64,000 nucleotides of DNA from Salinivirgaceae bacterium (GTDB lineage: Bacteria; Bacteroidota; Bacteroidia; Bacteroidales; SZUA-534), in NCBI GenBank assembly GCA_017645945.1, contig JAGCNL010000016.1:124001-188000 (forward strand). The letters are read 5' to 3'. A model generated the notes under the pieces. It saw only the letters and a program-made list of their open reading frames with translations. It ran no database searches and was not told the origin of the DNA. The translations under genes and the position numbers were made by a program. Numbering within the stretch: the stretch's first letter is position 1; every line of letters begins with the position of its first letter. Positions 63,329 through 64,000 of the stretch are shown one piece after another.

Positions 63329-63365
63329 AACAAATAAGGCTACCATATATGATAGCCTTACATTG
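63329..63365 (-). terminator. Hairpin after the repeat-rich secreted gene
   Basis: AAGGCTA pairs with TAGCCTT around CCATATATGA. On the minus strand ATTTGTTTC follows, a weak T tract. It lies 28 nt beyond the stop at 63392. Confidence 0.5.
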
Positions 63366-63391
63366 CGAATTATTAATTACTTAATTCAAAT

Positions 63392-64000
63392 TCAATTCAC
63401 TATTACCCTTTTCACCACATTACCTACCTTTACAATATAAACACCTGCGCTATTTACATTAATTATGATATTTTCTTTCGTTGCTTTTGCCACAAGGTTG
63501 CCCATTGTGTTATAAACACGAATTTCATCTGTGGCATTTTCTATTGTGATAGTGTTATCGTAAACATAAACGTTGAATATTGCTGCCAACTCATCTTCTG
63601 CAGCGGTGCCTAAACTTTCATTACCATCAATGACAATTGATTTATATTCATTAGTTTCTTTCATATATTCTTTCCAACCATTATTCCAAGTATAATAAGT
63701 ACTTTGCGTTTGGTTTCCATTACCGTCATAACTATAGACGTATTTTGTTGACTCTTTCCATTTGCCATCCCAATTATAAAATGTCTGTTGTATTTTATTA
63801 CCGTTATTATCGTACTCAAAAGAGGATTTCAAATACTCCTTCCATTTACTTTTTTCCATAATATAGTCCACTCCTTGAATAATATTACCATTGCCATCGT
63901 ACTCACTAGTTCCTTTCATATATTCTTGCCAACCGTTATCCCAAGTATAATAAGTACTTTGCGTTTGGTTTCCATTACCGTCATAACTATAGACGTATTT
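63392..64000 (-). CDS. Repeat-rich secreted protein with T9SS-like sorting domain (3' part; continues past the window)
   Basis: Only the C-terminal part is present: the frame stays open through 64000, so the true start lies outside. Repeats of the type KYVYSYDGNGNQTQSTYYTW and NNGWKEYMK...EYDGNGN are about 26-30 aa each and combine into an 85-aa (255-nt) unit. Its DNA copies (63660-63755 and 63915-64000) are almost identical. The last 65 residues (VYDNTITIENATDEIRVYNT to GVYIVKVGNVVKRVIVN) form a T9SS type A sorting domain. The repeats recall YD-like or RHS-like beta structure. Function unknown. Confidence 0.8.
   Translation of the reverse strand, partial: KYVYSYDGNGNQTQSTYYTWDNGWQEYMKGTSEYDGNGNIIQGVDYIMEKSKWKEYLKSSFEYDNNGNKIQQTFYNWDGKWKESTKYVYSYDGNGNQTQSTYYTWNNGWKEYMKETNEYKSIVIDGNESLGTAAEDELAAIFNVYVYDNTITIENATDEIRVYNTMGNLVAKATKENIIINVNSAGVYIVKVGNVVKRVIVN

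Noticed and set aside
63113..63346. A 77-codon minus-strand frame after the FISUMP pair
   Set aside because: It spans a terminator and the non-coding repeat copy, and the translation has no protein-like features.

Overview
The window looks like chromosome of an uncultured gut- or rumen-type member of the Bacteroidales. The evidence is the -7 promoter boxes of the form TAnnTTTG, C-terminal domains resembling type IX secretion (T9SS) sorting signals, lipoproteins with an acidic surface-export signal, the FISUMP, BspA-like and InlB-like surface modules, a GyrA and ClpC of Bacteroidales type, and a transporter/GH10/GH43 xylan cluster like those of ruminal Prevotella. No phage, plasmid, insertion sequence or CRISPR array is visible.

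Layout. 1-8.5 kb: the end of an unknown gene, a secreted GH10-CBM6-CBM6 xylanase, tRNA-Arg(TCT), xerD, the acetate genes pta-ackA, a Fic protein between two copies of one terminator, and map. 8.5-14.2 kb: clpC, then a small AT-rich accessory patch (two unknown proteins and an AbiEi/AbiEii-like pair). 14.5-28.6 kb: gyrA, a TPR protein, and a 3358-residue mosaic surface protein with eight TGFAVSGR repeats, InlB-type repeats, three formylglycine-generating-enzyme (FGE)-like modules, a beta-helix and BspA-like repeats. 28.7-39.5 kb: a glycosyltransferase, a POT peptide transporter, a Nudix-type regulator with galK and galE, an outer-membrane barrel, and the xylan cluster (GPH symporter, GH10 lipoprotein, GH43). 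39.5-42.4 kb: two paralogous beta-solenoid proteins, one of which has lost its sorting domain.

42.5-50.4 kb is the most interesting part. It is a leftward operon of an OmpA/PD40 peptidoglycan-binding protein, a YfiR-family periplasmic protein, a hybrid histidine kinase with a CHASE8-like sensor and HPt, a STAS protein, an amino-sugar-kinase/RapZ-C fusion and a MurU-like nucleotidyltransferase. The first three recall the YfiB-YfiR-YfiN system of Pseudomonas, but with a phosphorelay replacing the diguanylate cyclase. The last two recall the AmgK-MurU cell-wall recycling route.

50.4-64 kb: a methyltransferase-like protein, a TPR protein and a second OmpA/PD40 protein (PorE-like), TrkH-TrkA potassium uptake, YqeY, a DnaQ-type exonuclease, a FAH-family enzyme, a RelA/SpoT homologue with an eroded hydrolase site, two tandem FISUMP lipoproteins flanked by a non-coding repeat, and the 3' part of a repeat-rich secreted protein that runs off the window.

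Five intergenic regions carry the same unusual architecture: a G-skewed arm of degenerate 7-9 nt repeats followed by a C-skewed arm. At galK and at the kinase/RapZ fusion the element supplies the stop codon.
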